From: JBEGQX01 sp041180805
GTDB taxonomy: Bacteria > Planctomycetota > Planctomycetia > Gemmatales > Gemmataceae
DNA length: 16,902 nt
NCBI GenBank assembly: GCA_041180805.1
Contig: JBEGQX010000003.1
Span: forward strand, 1-16,902
Reading direction: 5' to 3'
The notes beneath the pieces were generated by a model. It made no database searches and was not told the origin of the DNA. It saw only the letters and a list, made by a program, of their open reading frames with translations. The position numbers and the translations under genes were made by a program. Of the stretch, positions 1 through 7,529 are shown piece by piece (positions within the stretch are counted from its first letter, which is position 1; each line of letters begins with the position of its first letter).

Positions 1-991
1 GAACATTTCCCATGGATGATTCACGAAGGTCAATGGTTTCCTCCGCAAAAGGCTGAAGACCGCCGATATCTTTTCCGGGACGGAGTCTCGCGAAGGATAT
101 TTTCACATGGGTAAGATCACCTGGTTTGGCACCAAAACTTTGAATTCTGGCATTGAAGAACGCACTAGCTGTGGTTTGGGCTATGGCGTTTTCCATTTCA
201 AAACTGGTTATCGCCCTGTTTGAGGCGACCTGTTTGCCAACATCCAAAAGCCTGGGCTTTGCCTTGGAACCAATACGCGCAAACATGGACTGAAGCTGGG
301 AACCCGGCGAGGCATACCATGCCGACCGCTGCAAATCCGAGAAAAACACCACCTGGTTTTCCCGGAACTGCCCCGCATATCGCACCAAAAGATTTTCAAC
401 ATTTGCCAGCGCGCCCTGAAGATCCGTCGGGGTATGCGACACAGGAACCTCATCAACGATTTTCGCGACCCGCACGGCTTCGGGAGAAGGGTCAGAAATC
501 CAGACTTTTGCGGGCCAGCCCATGGTCACCAGCGTGAAAGAAGCCAGTGGACCCTGCCCCTGAATGTATTCATGAACCTTTCGCCTGGCGGCTTCCATGG
601 AAGTTTCATTGCCGTTACGGGCAAGCATGCTAAGAGAATTGTCCAGCACAATGATGGAATGCGAGGAAACCAGGGAAGCTTCCATTTCACCCATGAGATT
701 CGGGAAAAGTTTTCGCCAGTATGGCTCGGCCCATGGCATGGCGGCAGCACAAGCTCCCACCAACAGCAGAACCATCGCCGACCGCAACAGCAGCAATAGC
801 CATTGCTCTATGCGTAATTTTTTTTCCTGGTTTCTGCGGGCCTCAAGAAGAAACCGCAATGTCGGCAGCGTGACCTCACGCCTTTGCAAACGCCTTAACA
901 AGTGGATTAGAAACGGAATACCAACAGCGAGACCACCGGCAACCATGGCCGCGAATGGAGACTCGAACAAAAATGCCAGCATGGGGTTCAT
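1..991 (-). CDS. BatA-like membrane protein with VWA domain (partial, C-terminus off left edge)
   Basis: I read this by translating the reverse strand; the frame is open to the left edge, so only the first 330 codons are visible. The start is the ATG at 991-989, which overlaps the TGA of the upstream DUF58 gene by four bases (ATGA), a sign of translational coupling. The N-terminus matches the aerotolerance-regulator (BatA) N-terminal type: a hydrophobic segment at about residues 14-32, a basic stretch (HLLRRLQRREV), then TLPTLRFL and a second membrane segment at about 63-85. A von Willebrand A-like domain follows with a MIDAS motif DNSLS (117-121) and a later FFSDLQRSAW strand. Family knowledge: such proteins sit beside MoxR and DUF58 and are thought to act in envelope stress or MoxR-assisted metal or protein assembly. 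The exact role is unknown. The family call is firm, the function open. Confidence 0.85.
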   Translation of the reverse strand, partial: MNPMLAFLFESPFAAMVAGGLAVGIPFLIHLLRRLQRREVTLPTLRFLLEARRNQEKKLRIEQWLLLLLRSAMVLLLVGACAAAMPWAEPYWRKLFPNLMGEMEASLVSSHSIIVLDNSLSMLARNGNETSMEAARRKVHEYIQGQGPLASFTLVTMGWPAKVWISDPSPEAVRVAKIVDEVPVSHTPTDLQGALANVENLLVRYAGQFRENQVVFFSDLQRSAWYASPGSQLQSMFARIGSKAKPRLLDVGKQVASNRAITSFEMENAIAQTTASAFFNARIQSFGAKPGDLTHVKISFARLRPGKDIGGLQPFAEETIDLRESSMGNV

Positions 992-1932
992 GAGCGTCCC
1001 CCCTGTTTATTGCGCAGCTTACGACCGGCCCTGCCCCGCAAATACGCCGCAAGCCTTGCTCCCGGCTTTTCATCCGTTCTCAACAACAGATAATCCATTC
1101 CCATCCGGGTCATGTTATTTTCAATGCCAGCGCGCCAGGCTTCCAGTTTTTCCAGATAATCCTTTTTCAGGGTGGCAGGGTCGGTATCAAGGCTGGGATC
1201 ACCTTCCACACCGCGAAATAACACTGGCCCATCCAAAGGCAAATCCAATTCCATGGGGTCCAGCACATGAAAGGCGACCACTTCGTGCCCGCGATGCACC
1301 AACAATCTGATGGATTGCATCACCGCATCCGGGTCGTCCAGAAAATCCGAGAACACCAATACTATGCCGCGCCTGGACATCTTGCCTGCAAGGGATTCAA
1401 GAACCGGTGCCAGCCTGGTCTTTTGATTTCCCGCCCCACCGGAAAACACCTCTAACATGGTGTTCAACTGATCGCTTTTCCCCGATACGGGAACCTGACT
1501 TAAAGGCCCCTCGCCATAAAGGGTCAGCCCCACGGAATCGCCGGATTGCAATAACAGATGGGCCAGGGATACCGCGGTTACGGCGGCATGATCAAACTTA
1601 GAGTATGACAATTGCGGATGATCCTGCCAGCATTGCGTGCCGAACCCCATCGATTCACTGGCATCCACCAGAATCTGGCAGGTAAGGTTGGTTTCCTGTT
1701 CAAACTGTTTGACATGCAGCTTGGAAGTGCGGCCAAACACTTTCCAATCCAGCCTTCGTAGATCATCACCGGGGGCGTACTCACGGTGCTCGGCAAACTC
1801 GACCGAGAAACCGCGCAAGGGGCTTTTATGCCTTCCCGATATCCAACCTTCCACGATGGACCTTGCTTCGACTTCCAAAAGTTTAAGTCTTGCAAGATCA
1901 TCCGGCCGGAGATGTTTCTGCTGGTTTGCCAA
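988..1932 (-). CDS. DUF58 domain protein (VWA-like partner of MoxR)
   Basis: 314 residues, soluble, no signal peptide or membrane helix seen. The DUF58 signature is clear: a basic SGRHKSPLRGFSVEFAEHR segment (residues 32-50), then EYAPGDDLRRLDWKVFGRT (51-69), followed by a VWA-like core whose first strand ends in the MIDAS-type motif DASES (90-94). A later strand, GIVLVFSDFLDD, fits the same fold. The start is a TTG at 1932-1930; GGAG at 1944-1941 lies 8 nt upstream and no in-frame ATG or GTG occurs nearby. It begins 19 nt after the MoxR stop and overlaps the next gene by ATGA, so the three are almost certainly one operon. Members are taken to work with MoxR ATPases as adaptors; no substrate can be read from the sequence. 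Confidence 0.93.
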   Translation of the reverse strand: MANQQKHLRPDDLARLKLLEVEARSIVEGWISGRHKSPLRGFSVEFAEHREYAPGDDLRRLDWKVFGRTSKLHVKQFEQETNLTCQILVDASESMGFGTQCWQDHPQLSYSKFDHAAVTAVSLAHLLLQSGDSVGLTLYGEGPLSQVPVSGKSDQLNTMLEVFSGGAGNQKTRLAPVLESLAGKMSRRGIVLVFSDFLDDPDAVMQSIRLLVHRGHEVVAFHVLDPMELDLPLDGPVLFRGVEGDPSLDTDPATLKKDYLEKLEAWRAGIENNMTRMGMDYLLLRTDEKPGARLAAYLRGRAGRKLRNKQGGRS

Positions 1933-1940
1933 GGTTGCGA

Positions 1941-1944
1941 CTCC
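1941..1944 (-). promoter_or_regulatory. Shine-Dalgarno GGAG supporting the TTG start of the DUF58 gene
   Basis: GGAG on the minus strand lies eight nucleotides upstream of TTG 1932-1930, just after the moxR stop codon. With no ATG or GTG in frame nearby, it is the main support for this start. Confidence 0.5.
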
Positions 1945-1951
1945 GCAGAAA

Positions 1952-3007
1952 TCAGGCTGTCACTTCCACTCGAACGGATTCCAAAAGCGCGTCAATAATA
2001 TCATCCGCGGTTACGCCATCGGCCTCGGCATGGTAGTTTGGAACAATTCGGTGCCTTAAGACGGAATGCGCAGCCATGCGAATATCCTGCGTGGTCACAT
2101 GGCAGCGGTTATCCAAGGCGGCACCAGCCTTGCCCGCCAGAACCAGTGCCTGCCCTGCCCTTGGGCCAGCACCCCAGTTCACATATTTGGCGACTTGTTC
2201 ACAGGGATTAAGTTCCACATCGGTTTTGGGTCGTGTGGCGCGTACCAACTCCATCGCATAACGAACCACATGACCCGACACGGGTATTCGGCTGACAAGT
2301 TCCTGCATTTTGGCCAACTGTTCATGACCAAGGATTTTCTGGATGGATGCCCTGAGGGGTGATGTGGTTCTGGTGATGATCTCCAATTCCTCATCCGCGG
2401 ATGGATAATTCATGTGAATGAGAAACATGAACCTATCCAACTGGGCTTCCGGAAGCGGGTAGGTTCCCTCCTGTTCAATCGGATTTTGCGTGGCCAGCAC
2501 AAAGAAAGGATCCGGCAACCGATGACAATTTCCCGCTACGGTAACCTGAAGCTCCTGCATTGCCTCCAGAAGTGCGGACTGGGTCTTGGGCGGAGTACGA
2601 TTGATTTCATCCGCCAGCACTATGTTGGCAAAGATTGGTCCGGGCATGAAACGAAAGACTCTCTGCCTGGTGGTCTGGTCTTCCTGCAAAAGTTCGGTCC
2701 CTGTTATGTCTGAAGGCATCAGGTCCGGGGTAAACTGAATACGGGTGTTCGATAATCCCAGACATTGCGCCAAAGTGCGAACCAACAGGGTTTTCGCCAA
2801 CCCCGGCACTCCCATCAGCAGACAGTGCCCCTTCACAAGAAGTGCGACCAGCAACTGCCTGACAACCTCTTTTTGACCCACGATAATCTTGGAAATTTCC
2901 GCCTCGACCCTGCCGAGATCCTGATGAAGCAGCTTCAAAGCCAGTAAGTCGTTCTCTTGAAACCCATAATGCGAATCTGCCCCGGGTTCCTGTTTGTTTG
3001 CAAGCAC
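1952..3007 (-). CDS. moxR: MoxR-family AAA+ ATPase
   Basis: Chaperone-like AAA+ ATPase of the MoxR group. Visible motifs, numbered from the GTG start: IIVGQKEV leading the ATPase domain (about 41-48), Walker A GVPGLAKT (66-73), Walker B IVLADE (129-134) followed by INRTPPKTQSALLEAMQE, and sensor-1 region FVLATQNPIEQEGTYPLPEAQ (about 169-189) with the LDRF arginine region. The C-terminus carries the usual helical lid with HVVRYAMELVRATRP. The start is uncertain. The frame is open to a TTG at 3028 (seven residues longer), but that TTG has no ribosome site, while the GTG at 3007 has GAGG eight nt upstream and fits a candidate -10 box at 3051-3046. First gene of the MoxR-DUF58-BatA cluster; probably remodels or activates VWA-domain partners encoded downstream (known of the family, not shown here). 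Confidence 0.93.
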   Translation of the reverse strand: MLANKQEPGADSHYGFQENDLLALKLLHQDLGRVEAEISKIIVGQKEVVRQLLVALLVKGHCLLMGVPGLAKTLLVRTLAQCLGLSNTRIQFTPDLMPSDITGTELLQEDQTTRQRVFRFMPGPIFANIVLADEINRTPPKTQSALLEAMQELQVTVAGNCHRLPDPFFVLATQNPIEQEGTYPLPEAQLDRFMFLIHMNYPSADEELEIITRTTSPLRASIQKILGHEQLAKMQELVSRIPVSGHVVRYAMELVRATRPKTDVELNPCEQVAKYVNWGAGPRAGQALVLAGKAGAALDNRCHVTTQDIRMAAHSVLRHRIVPNYHAEADGVTADDIIDALLESVRVEVTA

Positions 3008-3015
3008 CTTTAGCA

Positions 3016-3019
3016 CCTC
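3016..3019 (-). promoter_or_regulatory. Shine-Dalgarno GAGG deciding the moxR start
   Basis: GAGG on the minus strand lies eight nucleotides upstream of the GTG at 3007-3005. The alternative TTG at 3028 has no purine-rich site in front of it. This favours the shorter MoxR. Confidence 0.45.
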
Positions 3020-3045
3020 AATAATCAAGAATGGTTTGCTATTTC

Positions 3046-3051
3046 AGTATA
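3046..3051 (-). promoter_or_regulatory. Candidate -10 box (TATACT) upstream of moxR
   Basis: TATACT on the minus strand is one mismatch from the consensus -10 hexamer and lies in the 103-bp gap between the PQQ gene stop and the GTG start of moxR. No convincing -35 is visible (GAATTG at a 15-nt spacing is weak). A start near 3039 would give a leader of about 30 nt to the GTG at 3007. Weak evidence; the cluster may instead be read through from the PQQ gene, since no terminator is seen between them. Confidence 0.3.
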
Positions 3052-3110
3052 GACTTTGCTGAACAACAATTCGCCTACAAACAACCTGCCTCAGAGTTTT
3101 TTCATAGTCT

Positions 3111-4988
3111 TTAGGGAAAAAGAGCGCCAAGCTTTTTGCCGTGGTCTGAAGGAATCATGAACTTTGTGCCGGAGTATTCCGGTTTGGAATAGAAACTTAT
3201 TTGAGAATCATTCACAACGATTAAGCCCCGGTTGCAATAGAAAACGGATCCTCTGCCAACTTTTGAAAACAAGGTGACATCGGCGGCTGGTCTTCCCGTC
3301 TGGCAATCCAACACAAGAAACCCATGATTGGTGGGCCAATAATAGAACTTTTCAGAGAAGAAACCACTTCCTTCAGAATGGATGTTCCCAAAATCGTTGG
3401 GTGTCAGCCAGCCACTGGCATCCAGACCGGTTCGAAGGTTCAACGCCCTGACCCCACGGGATGGCTCCAGCAGCAAATTTCCGCTCACGGCGCCAAGTAT
3501 ATTTAAAGGTTCCCCAATTTCCCTGCGCCAAAGGGTCAAGCCTGTCAGCACCGAAACACATTCGATTTCCAGCCCACCTTCGGAAAGATGATAAATCAGT
3601 CCCTGGTGGGCAAGAATCCGGTTCGCTGGTTTTTTGGAAACCTTGGTAGCCGTGGAAGGATAGATTCTGGACCAAAGCTGGATGTTTTTTTCCAGATCTA
3701 TCGCCAAAAGGCGGCTGGCGGTGCTTATTAGCAAAATGGAACCAAATCCAGCCAACTGCACCGGCACAGCAAATCGCGAATCAGGATTACTTTCCGCAGG
3801 CAAGTCCAGGGTGGAAAGAACATCCAACACAGCAGATTGGCTGTTCATGACATGAACTCGATACAATTCCTTTCCTTGTACGCGTGTTTTTGCAACCGCA
3901 ACAACACGATTTCCCAGCAACAAGGGACCGCTGACCCATCGGCTTGATTCTCCGGGAGCTGGTGAGGCATACAGCAACCGGCTTTGTTTTCGTTCCATTT
4001 GCACTGCAAGAAATCTTGTCTCTGGCAGATTTTCTTTGGGATTCACTCCCAATATTGCAAACATTCTGTCAGGGGCGGCCATGCACAAAGATGGCTCCAA
4101 TCCCATGGCATCATCCACCATGCCGGATGGCTCACCCCAAATGATATTCACACTTCCATTTTCAAAATTCACCGAACGCAAACTGGTACTATCCTGGAAT
4201 AGCAGTTGATTCTTCCAGGTTAGACCAAACGTGTTGGAAGACGAACCATTCCCACTGGAAGATTTCACCTGCTCAGGCAAAGCAATCGAAAGCTTGACCG
4301 CCGGACCGTCCGAACACCAGGAGGACAATTCTTCTGGCAGCAATTTTCCTCCCGCCTGCGGATTTCTGGTCGCATTCCACTTTAAAGAACTTGCCGGGTT
4401 ACTCATCCGCAGATTGCTTCGTGATTCCAATTCAAGAAACACATCCTTGTAGCTTGACTGTCGGCCCAAAAATTTGGTGGTTTCCTTTCCATGCTTTTTC
4501 AGGAATTCCCCTAATTCAGGTTGGAAATAAAAACGAAATGGTTCCTGGAACAAATCCAACAGTAACCAACGGAACCAATCTTGATGAGGTATTTCGCCGA
4601 ACTCCAATTCTGGGTTGTTCAACCAACGCGCACCCGTGGCATTCAAGACCCATGCCCGCTGCCAATGAAGCCCGGCCTGTTCGAGGTTACCGGATTCAAA
4701 AAACGCATCCCCTTCCTCTCTCCAGGATTTAGATTGTTTTTGAAATTCCGGCGCTTTCAGGCAGGCAAGAATTGCCTCGCCACAAACCCCAGCATTCACC
4801 AACAAGTTTTTTTGGACAGCAATCTGGGAACCCGCCGGCATTTTCAAGAGACTGCCCGCCAGGGTCATCGCCTCGTTATTTTTCCCTTGTTGAACCAAAC
4901 TTTTAATTTGGGAAAGAATAGGGTCTGGCTGTTGGGCCAATGCAAGGCTGCCACAAAGTATCAAAGATGCACACATGGCAAACCGCAT
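3111..4988 (-). CDS. Secreted protein with TPR-like N-terminus and PQQ-type beta-propeller
   Basis: 625 residues. The N-terminus is a clean signal peptide (basic start, hydrophobic core through about residue 18, cleavage likely after ALA before QQPDP), so the product is exported. Residues about 24-110 look helical and TPR-like (SLVQQGKNNEAMTLAGSLL, then AFFESGNLEQAGLHWQRAW). The second half carries PQQ/quinoprotein-like propeller strands: LLAIDLEKNIQLWSR, a unit ending TGLTLWRREIG, VRALNLRTGLDASGW and FLVLDCQTGRPAADV. Known of the fold: such propellers often serve as protein-binding scaffolds and need not bind PQQ; no catalytic residue is recognisable. The start ATG at 4988 is followed directly by the signal peptide; a second ATG four codons later would also fit. 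It lies divergent to the oxidase operon and 103 bp before moxR. Specific function unknown. Confidence 0.82.
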   Translation of the reverse strand: MRFAMCASLILCGSLALAQQPDPILSQIKSLVQQGKNNEAMTLAGSLLKMPAGSQIAVQKNLLVNAGVCGEAILACLKAPEFQKQSKSWREEGDAFFESGNLEQAGLHWQRAWVLNATGARWLNNPELEFGEIPHQDWFRWLLLDLFQEPFRFYFQPELGEFLKKHGKETTKFLGRQSSYKDVFLELESRSNLRMSNPASSLKWNATRNPQAGGKLLPEELSSWCSDGPAVKLSIALPEQVKSSSGNGSSSNTFGLTWKNQLLFQDSTSLRSVNFENGSVNIIWGEPSGMVDDAMGLEPSLCMAAPDRMFAILGVNPKENLPETRFLAVQMERKQSRLLYASPAPGESSRWVSGPLLLGNRVVAVAKTRVQGKELYRVHVMNSQSAVLDVLSTLDLPAESNPDSRFAVPVQLAGFGSILLISTASRLLAIDLEKNIQLWSRIYPSTATKVSKKPANRILAHQGLIYHLSEGGLEIECVSVLTGLTLWRREIGEPLNILGAVSGNLLLEPSRGVRALNLRTGLDASGWLTPNDFGNIHSEGSGFFSEKFYYWPTNHGFLVLDCQTGRPAADVTLFSKVGRGSVFYCNRGLIVVNDSQISFYSKPEYSGTKFMIPSDHGKKLGALFP

Positions 4989-5028
4989 GGATCACCCAGA
5001 AATCCGGAATTGCTTCAATGGAAAAGCC

Positions 5029-5056
5029 ATAATATCAGCTTCCAAACGCTTGGAAA
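5029..5056 (-). promoter_or_regulatory. Candidate promoter of the PQQ-propeller gene
   Basis: On the minus strand TTTCCA (5056-5051) and TATTAT (5034-5029) are separated by 16 nt, resembling a sigma-70-type promoter, with a predicted leader of about 34 nt to the ATG at 4988. The -35 and spacer overlap the inverted repeat at 5040-5055. Read by eye; planctomycete promoter consensus is poorly known. Confidence 0.33.
5040..5055. repeat. Inverted repeat TTCCAA-N4-TTGGAA (operator-like)
   Basis: Perfect 6-bp arms, TTCCAA and TTGGAA, separated by ACGC. It overlaps the -35 and spacer of the candidate promoter for the PQQ gene, a place where a dimeric repressor could act. The arms are short, so chance is possible. 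Confidence 0.45.
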
Positions 5057-5093
5057 TAAAAATCGAACCCTGGTTCTATAACAGAAAAGCTGT

Positions 5094-5111
5094 TTTCCCA
5101 TTTATGGGAAA
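5094..5111. repeat. Inverted repeat TTTCCCAT-TT-ATGGGAAA (operator-like)
   Basis: An 18-bp near-perfect palindrome: 8-bp arms that are exact reverse complements with a 2-nt centre. A 2-nt loop cannot form a good RNA hairpin, so a DNA-bound dimer site is more likely than a terminator. It lies about 105 bp before the minus-strand gene and 192 bp before the oxidase operon. Regulator unknown. Confidence 0.55.
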
Positions 5112-5303
5112 CCGTACCCCTTTGATTCTCAAGGCTGAGATGCCATTCGGAATTCAATTTATCATTCTCGAATCTTTTCGTTTTGTGAGTAAAATGTTAG
5201 CTGGCATTGGAATTGCAGAGTTTATTCACTGAACTACCAATTTTGGAAGTTTTGCTGGGCTGAACTTATTCATCCTACTAATGCCATAGAGGACTTTATA
5301 ACC

Positions 5304-6602
5304 ATGACGCCTTGGGCGACCATTCAATCAGGAACCTTTGGAAATTGGGGAATCTTTGTGCTCTTGCTGGGTTGTGCAACCTGGCTTGGCAGCGGTTGCT
5401 CGTCCAATGACTCATATCCGGATGATGTGGTTTATCCATTTCGTTCCGACCTGATTGTGGACGAAGTTCCGAAACAAACCCAAGACCGCCTGCCCGGCCC
5501 GGGTCAGTTGGATAAATCCATCGCCCGCATCAAGGATCTGGGTGGAAAAACCTTTGACCCGCGCGAACTCCCGGAAAATCTCCGCACCGAACTCGATAAG
5601 GAACTGGTGGAAGCATTTGGAACCCCCAATCAACCCAGGGTGGGCAAACCCAATTCTGCGGATATCGATCCGATGGTTATGGCGCTTAAATTGGAACAGG
5701 AATCACTCCTTGCAGGCAGCAAACTCTACAGGCGCAACTGCCTGCACTGCCATGGCCTGACGGGTGACGGCCGCGGCCCAACAGGCCCCTGGGTGAACCC
5801 TCATCCGCGCGATTTCCGCCAGGGCAAATTCAAATTCATTTCCTCCAATCCAACCGGCAACAAGGTAAAGCCACGCAGGGAGGATATTCTTCGCAGCCTT
5901 AAACAGGGTGTCGAGGGAACCTCCATGCCTTCCTTCACATTGCTGGGCCAGGAGGCGCTGGAAAACCTTACCAGCTACATTCTGCACCTTAGCATTCGCG
6001 GCGAAGTGGAATTTGAAACCGCCCGCACCTTGCTGAAAAAGAAGAATAATGTCACCGAGCTATTCGAACTTCTCCCCGATGCCGAACCCGAAAAAGAAAC
6101 CATAGGCATTTTCGTGAAGCTATACACGGCAGACCTTCTTAAGGCCTACCAGCGTTCGGACCAGAAGCCCATCGAACCCGCACCATATCCAACCTACAAC
6201 GACAAGGATATGGCTGAATCCATCAAGCGAGGCTTTCATCTTTTCAGCAGCACCGCGCCAGATGCCTTTGGGTGCGTTGCCTGCCATCAGGATTTCGGTC
6301 GGCAATCCCTTTACCAGTACGATGAGTGGGGAACCCTGGTGCGTCCGGCGAACCTCACCAATGCCGTGTACAGGGGTGGCAGAAGGCCCATAGATATCTA
6401 TTGGCGCCTGAAGCGGGGCATTCCCCCCTCAAAGATGCCCGCGGTCACAGTAACCGCCGATGATGAAGCCAAAAAACTTTGGGACTTGGTGCATTTTATC
6501 GAGGCGCTGCCTTTTCCCTCCATGCTTCCAGACGATGTTCGGGCCAAGGTCTATGGCCAGGCACAGCGTGGTGTGGCATCGCTGGCTCCAACAACCAAGT
6601 AA
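5304..6602 (+). CDS. Di-heme cytochrome c lipoprotein, first gene of oxidase operon
   Basis: 432 residues. A hydrophobic N-terminus ends in lipobox-like sequence, VLLLGC (Cys24) or GSGC (Cys32), so it is probably a membrane-anchored periplasmic lipoprotein. Two c-type heme sites are visible: CLHCH at 146-150 within a motif ending HGLTGDGRGPTG, with likely axial Met208 (GTSMPSF), and CVACH at 324-328 with likely axial Met378 (PSKMPAV). The two cytochrome c domains are joined by a helical linker (about 230-300). Lying 18 nt before coxB in the same direction, it probably hands electrons to the CuA centre, a job done in some A2-type oxidases by a heme c domain fused to subunit II, which is missing here. 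Start supported by AGAGGA ten nt upstream. The heme calls are certain; the donor role is inferred from position. Confidence 0.92.
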   Translation: MTPWATIQSGTFGNWGIFVLLLGCATWLGSGCSSNDSYPDDVVYPFRSDLIVDEVPKQTQDRLPGPGQLDKSIARIKDLGGKTFDPRELPENLRTELDKELVEAFGTPNQPRVGKPNSADIDPMVMALKLEQESLLAGSKLYRRNCLHCHGLTGDGRGPTGPWVNPHPRDFRQGKFKFISSNPTGNKVKPRREDILRSLKQGVEGTSMPSFTLLGQEALENLTSYILHLSIRGEVEFETARTLLKKKNNVTELFELLPDAEPEKETIGIFVKLYTADLLKAYQRSDQKPIEPAPYPTYNDKDMAESIKRGFHLFSSTAPDAFGCVACHQDFGRQSLYQYDEWGTLVRPANLTNAVYRGGRRPIDIYWRLKRGIPPSKMPAVTVTADDEAKKLWDLVHFIEALPFPSMLPDDVRAKVYGQAQRGVASLAPTTK

Positions 6603-6620
6603 CCCTTCAGGATTCCCACC

Positions 6621-7529
6621 ATGAAAATATTCTGGAGCTTGATATTCGCGGCCATAAACCTTGGGGCCTTTGGATTATTCCTTGCCGCCCCCTTCATGGG
6701 TTGGTGGCTGCCAAAAAATGTTTCCAGCTTCGGTGGTGACGTGGACAGATTGTTCTACATCATCCTCGCGGTTACCGGATTTTTCTTCGTTCTCACCCAG
6801 GGTATCCTTGTCTATTCCATGATTCGCTTTGGCGACCGTAAAGTGGAAAAGGCCGCTTACATTCATGGACATTTGGGAATGGAAGCTCTCTGGACCGCTG
6901 TTCCATGCCTGATCCTGATCTATCTCGGTTTTGTCCAGGTGCCTGCCTGGGCCAAAATGAAATACATCGATTTGGAAACCTGGTTCCCGGTGCGCTTCAG
7001 TGGCAAAAACATCGAACACGATCTGGACATGGTGGTTCTTGCAAGGCAATGGGAATGGCGGATAAGAACCCCCCAGGGTTCCAGGACCGAAAATCCCGCG
7101 CAATGGGCCGAAACCGGCAACCTTAACGATCTTCACCAAATCAACGAAATCCACGCCTGGAAAGATGCAAAGGTTCGCATTCACTTGAAGACTCAGGATG
7201 TTATTCACAGCCTATTCCTTCCCAACCTTCGTCTCAAGCAGGATGCGCTGCCAGGCAAAACCATGCCTGTCTGGTTCCAGGCGGTCGAGGCAAATGTGAA
7301 GTACAACCCCGCCACGGGCCAACTCGAGGAACTATTTCCCAACAGCACATGGGAAATCGCCTGCACCGAATTATGCGGCGGAAGCCATTACCGTATGCGT
7401 GGCAAACTATACATTCATGAATCCAGGCAGGATTACGAACGCTGGTTTGCCGACGCCATGAAACTGCAACGCTCGCATGAACTGAACAAGCAGGCCAATG
7501 TCGCTGCCAGCACAGGAGGCAGGCAATAA
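6621..7529 (+). CDS. coxB: Cytochrome c oxidase subunit II (CuA)
   Basis: 302 residues. Receives electrons from cytochrome c at the binuclear CuA centre in the periplasm. Hydrophobic segments lie at about 4-26, 43-66 and 90-106. The CuA ligands are complete: His196 in DVIHS, then Cys248, Glu250, Cys252, His256 and Met259 in CTELCGGSHYRM. The aromatic electron-entry segment is ARQWEWRIRTP. Compared with typical subunits II, there are extra residues after that segment (about 157-180) and in front of the cysteine motif (KYNPATGQLEELFPNS), both in the periplasmic domain. No C-terminal heme c domain follows; the protein ends soon after the CuA fold. AGGA lies eight nt before the ATG. Its TAA overlaps the ATG of coxA by one base (TAATG). 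Confidence 0.97.
   Translation: MKIFWSLIFAAINLGAFGLFLAAPFMGWWLPKNVSSFGGDVDRLFYIILAVTGFFFVLTQGILVYSMIRFGDRKVEKAAYIHGHLGMEALWTAVPCLILIYLGFVQVPAWAKMKYIDLETWFPVRFSGKNIEHDLDMVVLARQWEWRIRTPQGSRTENPAQWAETGNLNDLHQINEIHAWKDAKVRIHLKTQDVIHSLFLPNLRLKQDALPGKTMPVWFQAVEANVKYNPATGQLEELFPNSTWEIACTELCGGSHYRMRGKLYIHESRQDYERWFADAMKLQRSHELNKQANVAASTGGRQ

Larger units (their letters stand above)
4989..5303. other. Divergent intergenic region between the PQQ-propeller gene and the oxidase operon
   Basis: 315 bp with no credible coding frame, visibly more AT-rich than the flanking genes. It holds two inverted repeats (5040-5055 and 5094-5111), a candidate minus-strand promoter over the first, and the ribosome site AGAGGA (5288-5293) of the cytochrome gene. 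For the plus-strand operon I found only weak promoter candidates: TTGCTG (5252-5257) with TACTAA (5276-5281), which would leave an implausibly short leader, and an isolated TAAAAT at 5190-5195. Control of both transcription units probably lies here. Confidence 0.7.

Noticed and set aside
597..1310. Long plus-strand open frame opposite the BatA and DUF58 genes
   Set aside because: It is antisense to two genes with clear domains; its translation is low-complexity and matches no family pattern.
4975..5232. 85-codon plus-strand frame across the divergent region
   Set aside because: It starts inside the signal peptide coding of the PQQ gene, shows no domain or ribosome site, and runs over both inverted repeats.
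5252..5281. TTGCTG-N18-TACTAA as the promoter of the oxidase operon
   Set aside because: A start here would fall at the ribosome site and leave a leader of only about 16 nt; the match is also weak.
6675..7208. 177-codon minus-strand frame inside coxB
   Set aside because: Shadow of coxB, which has complete CuA ligands on the other strand.
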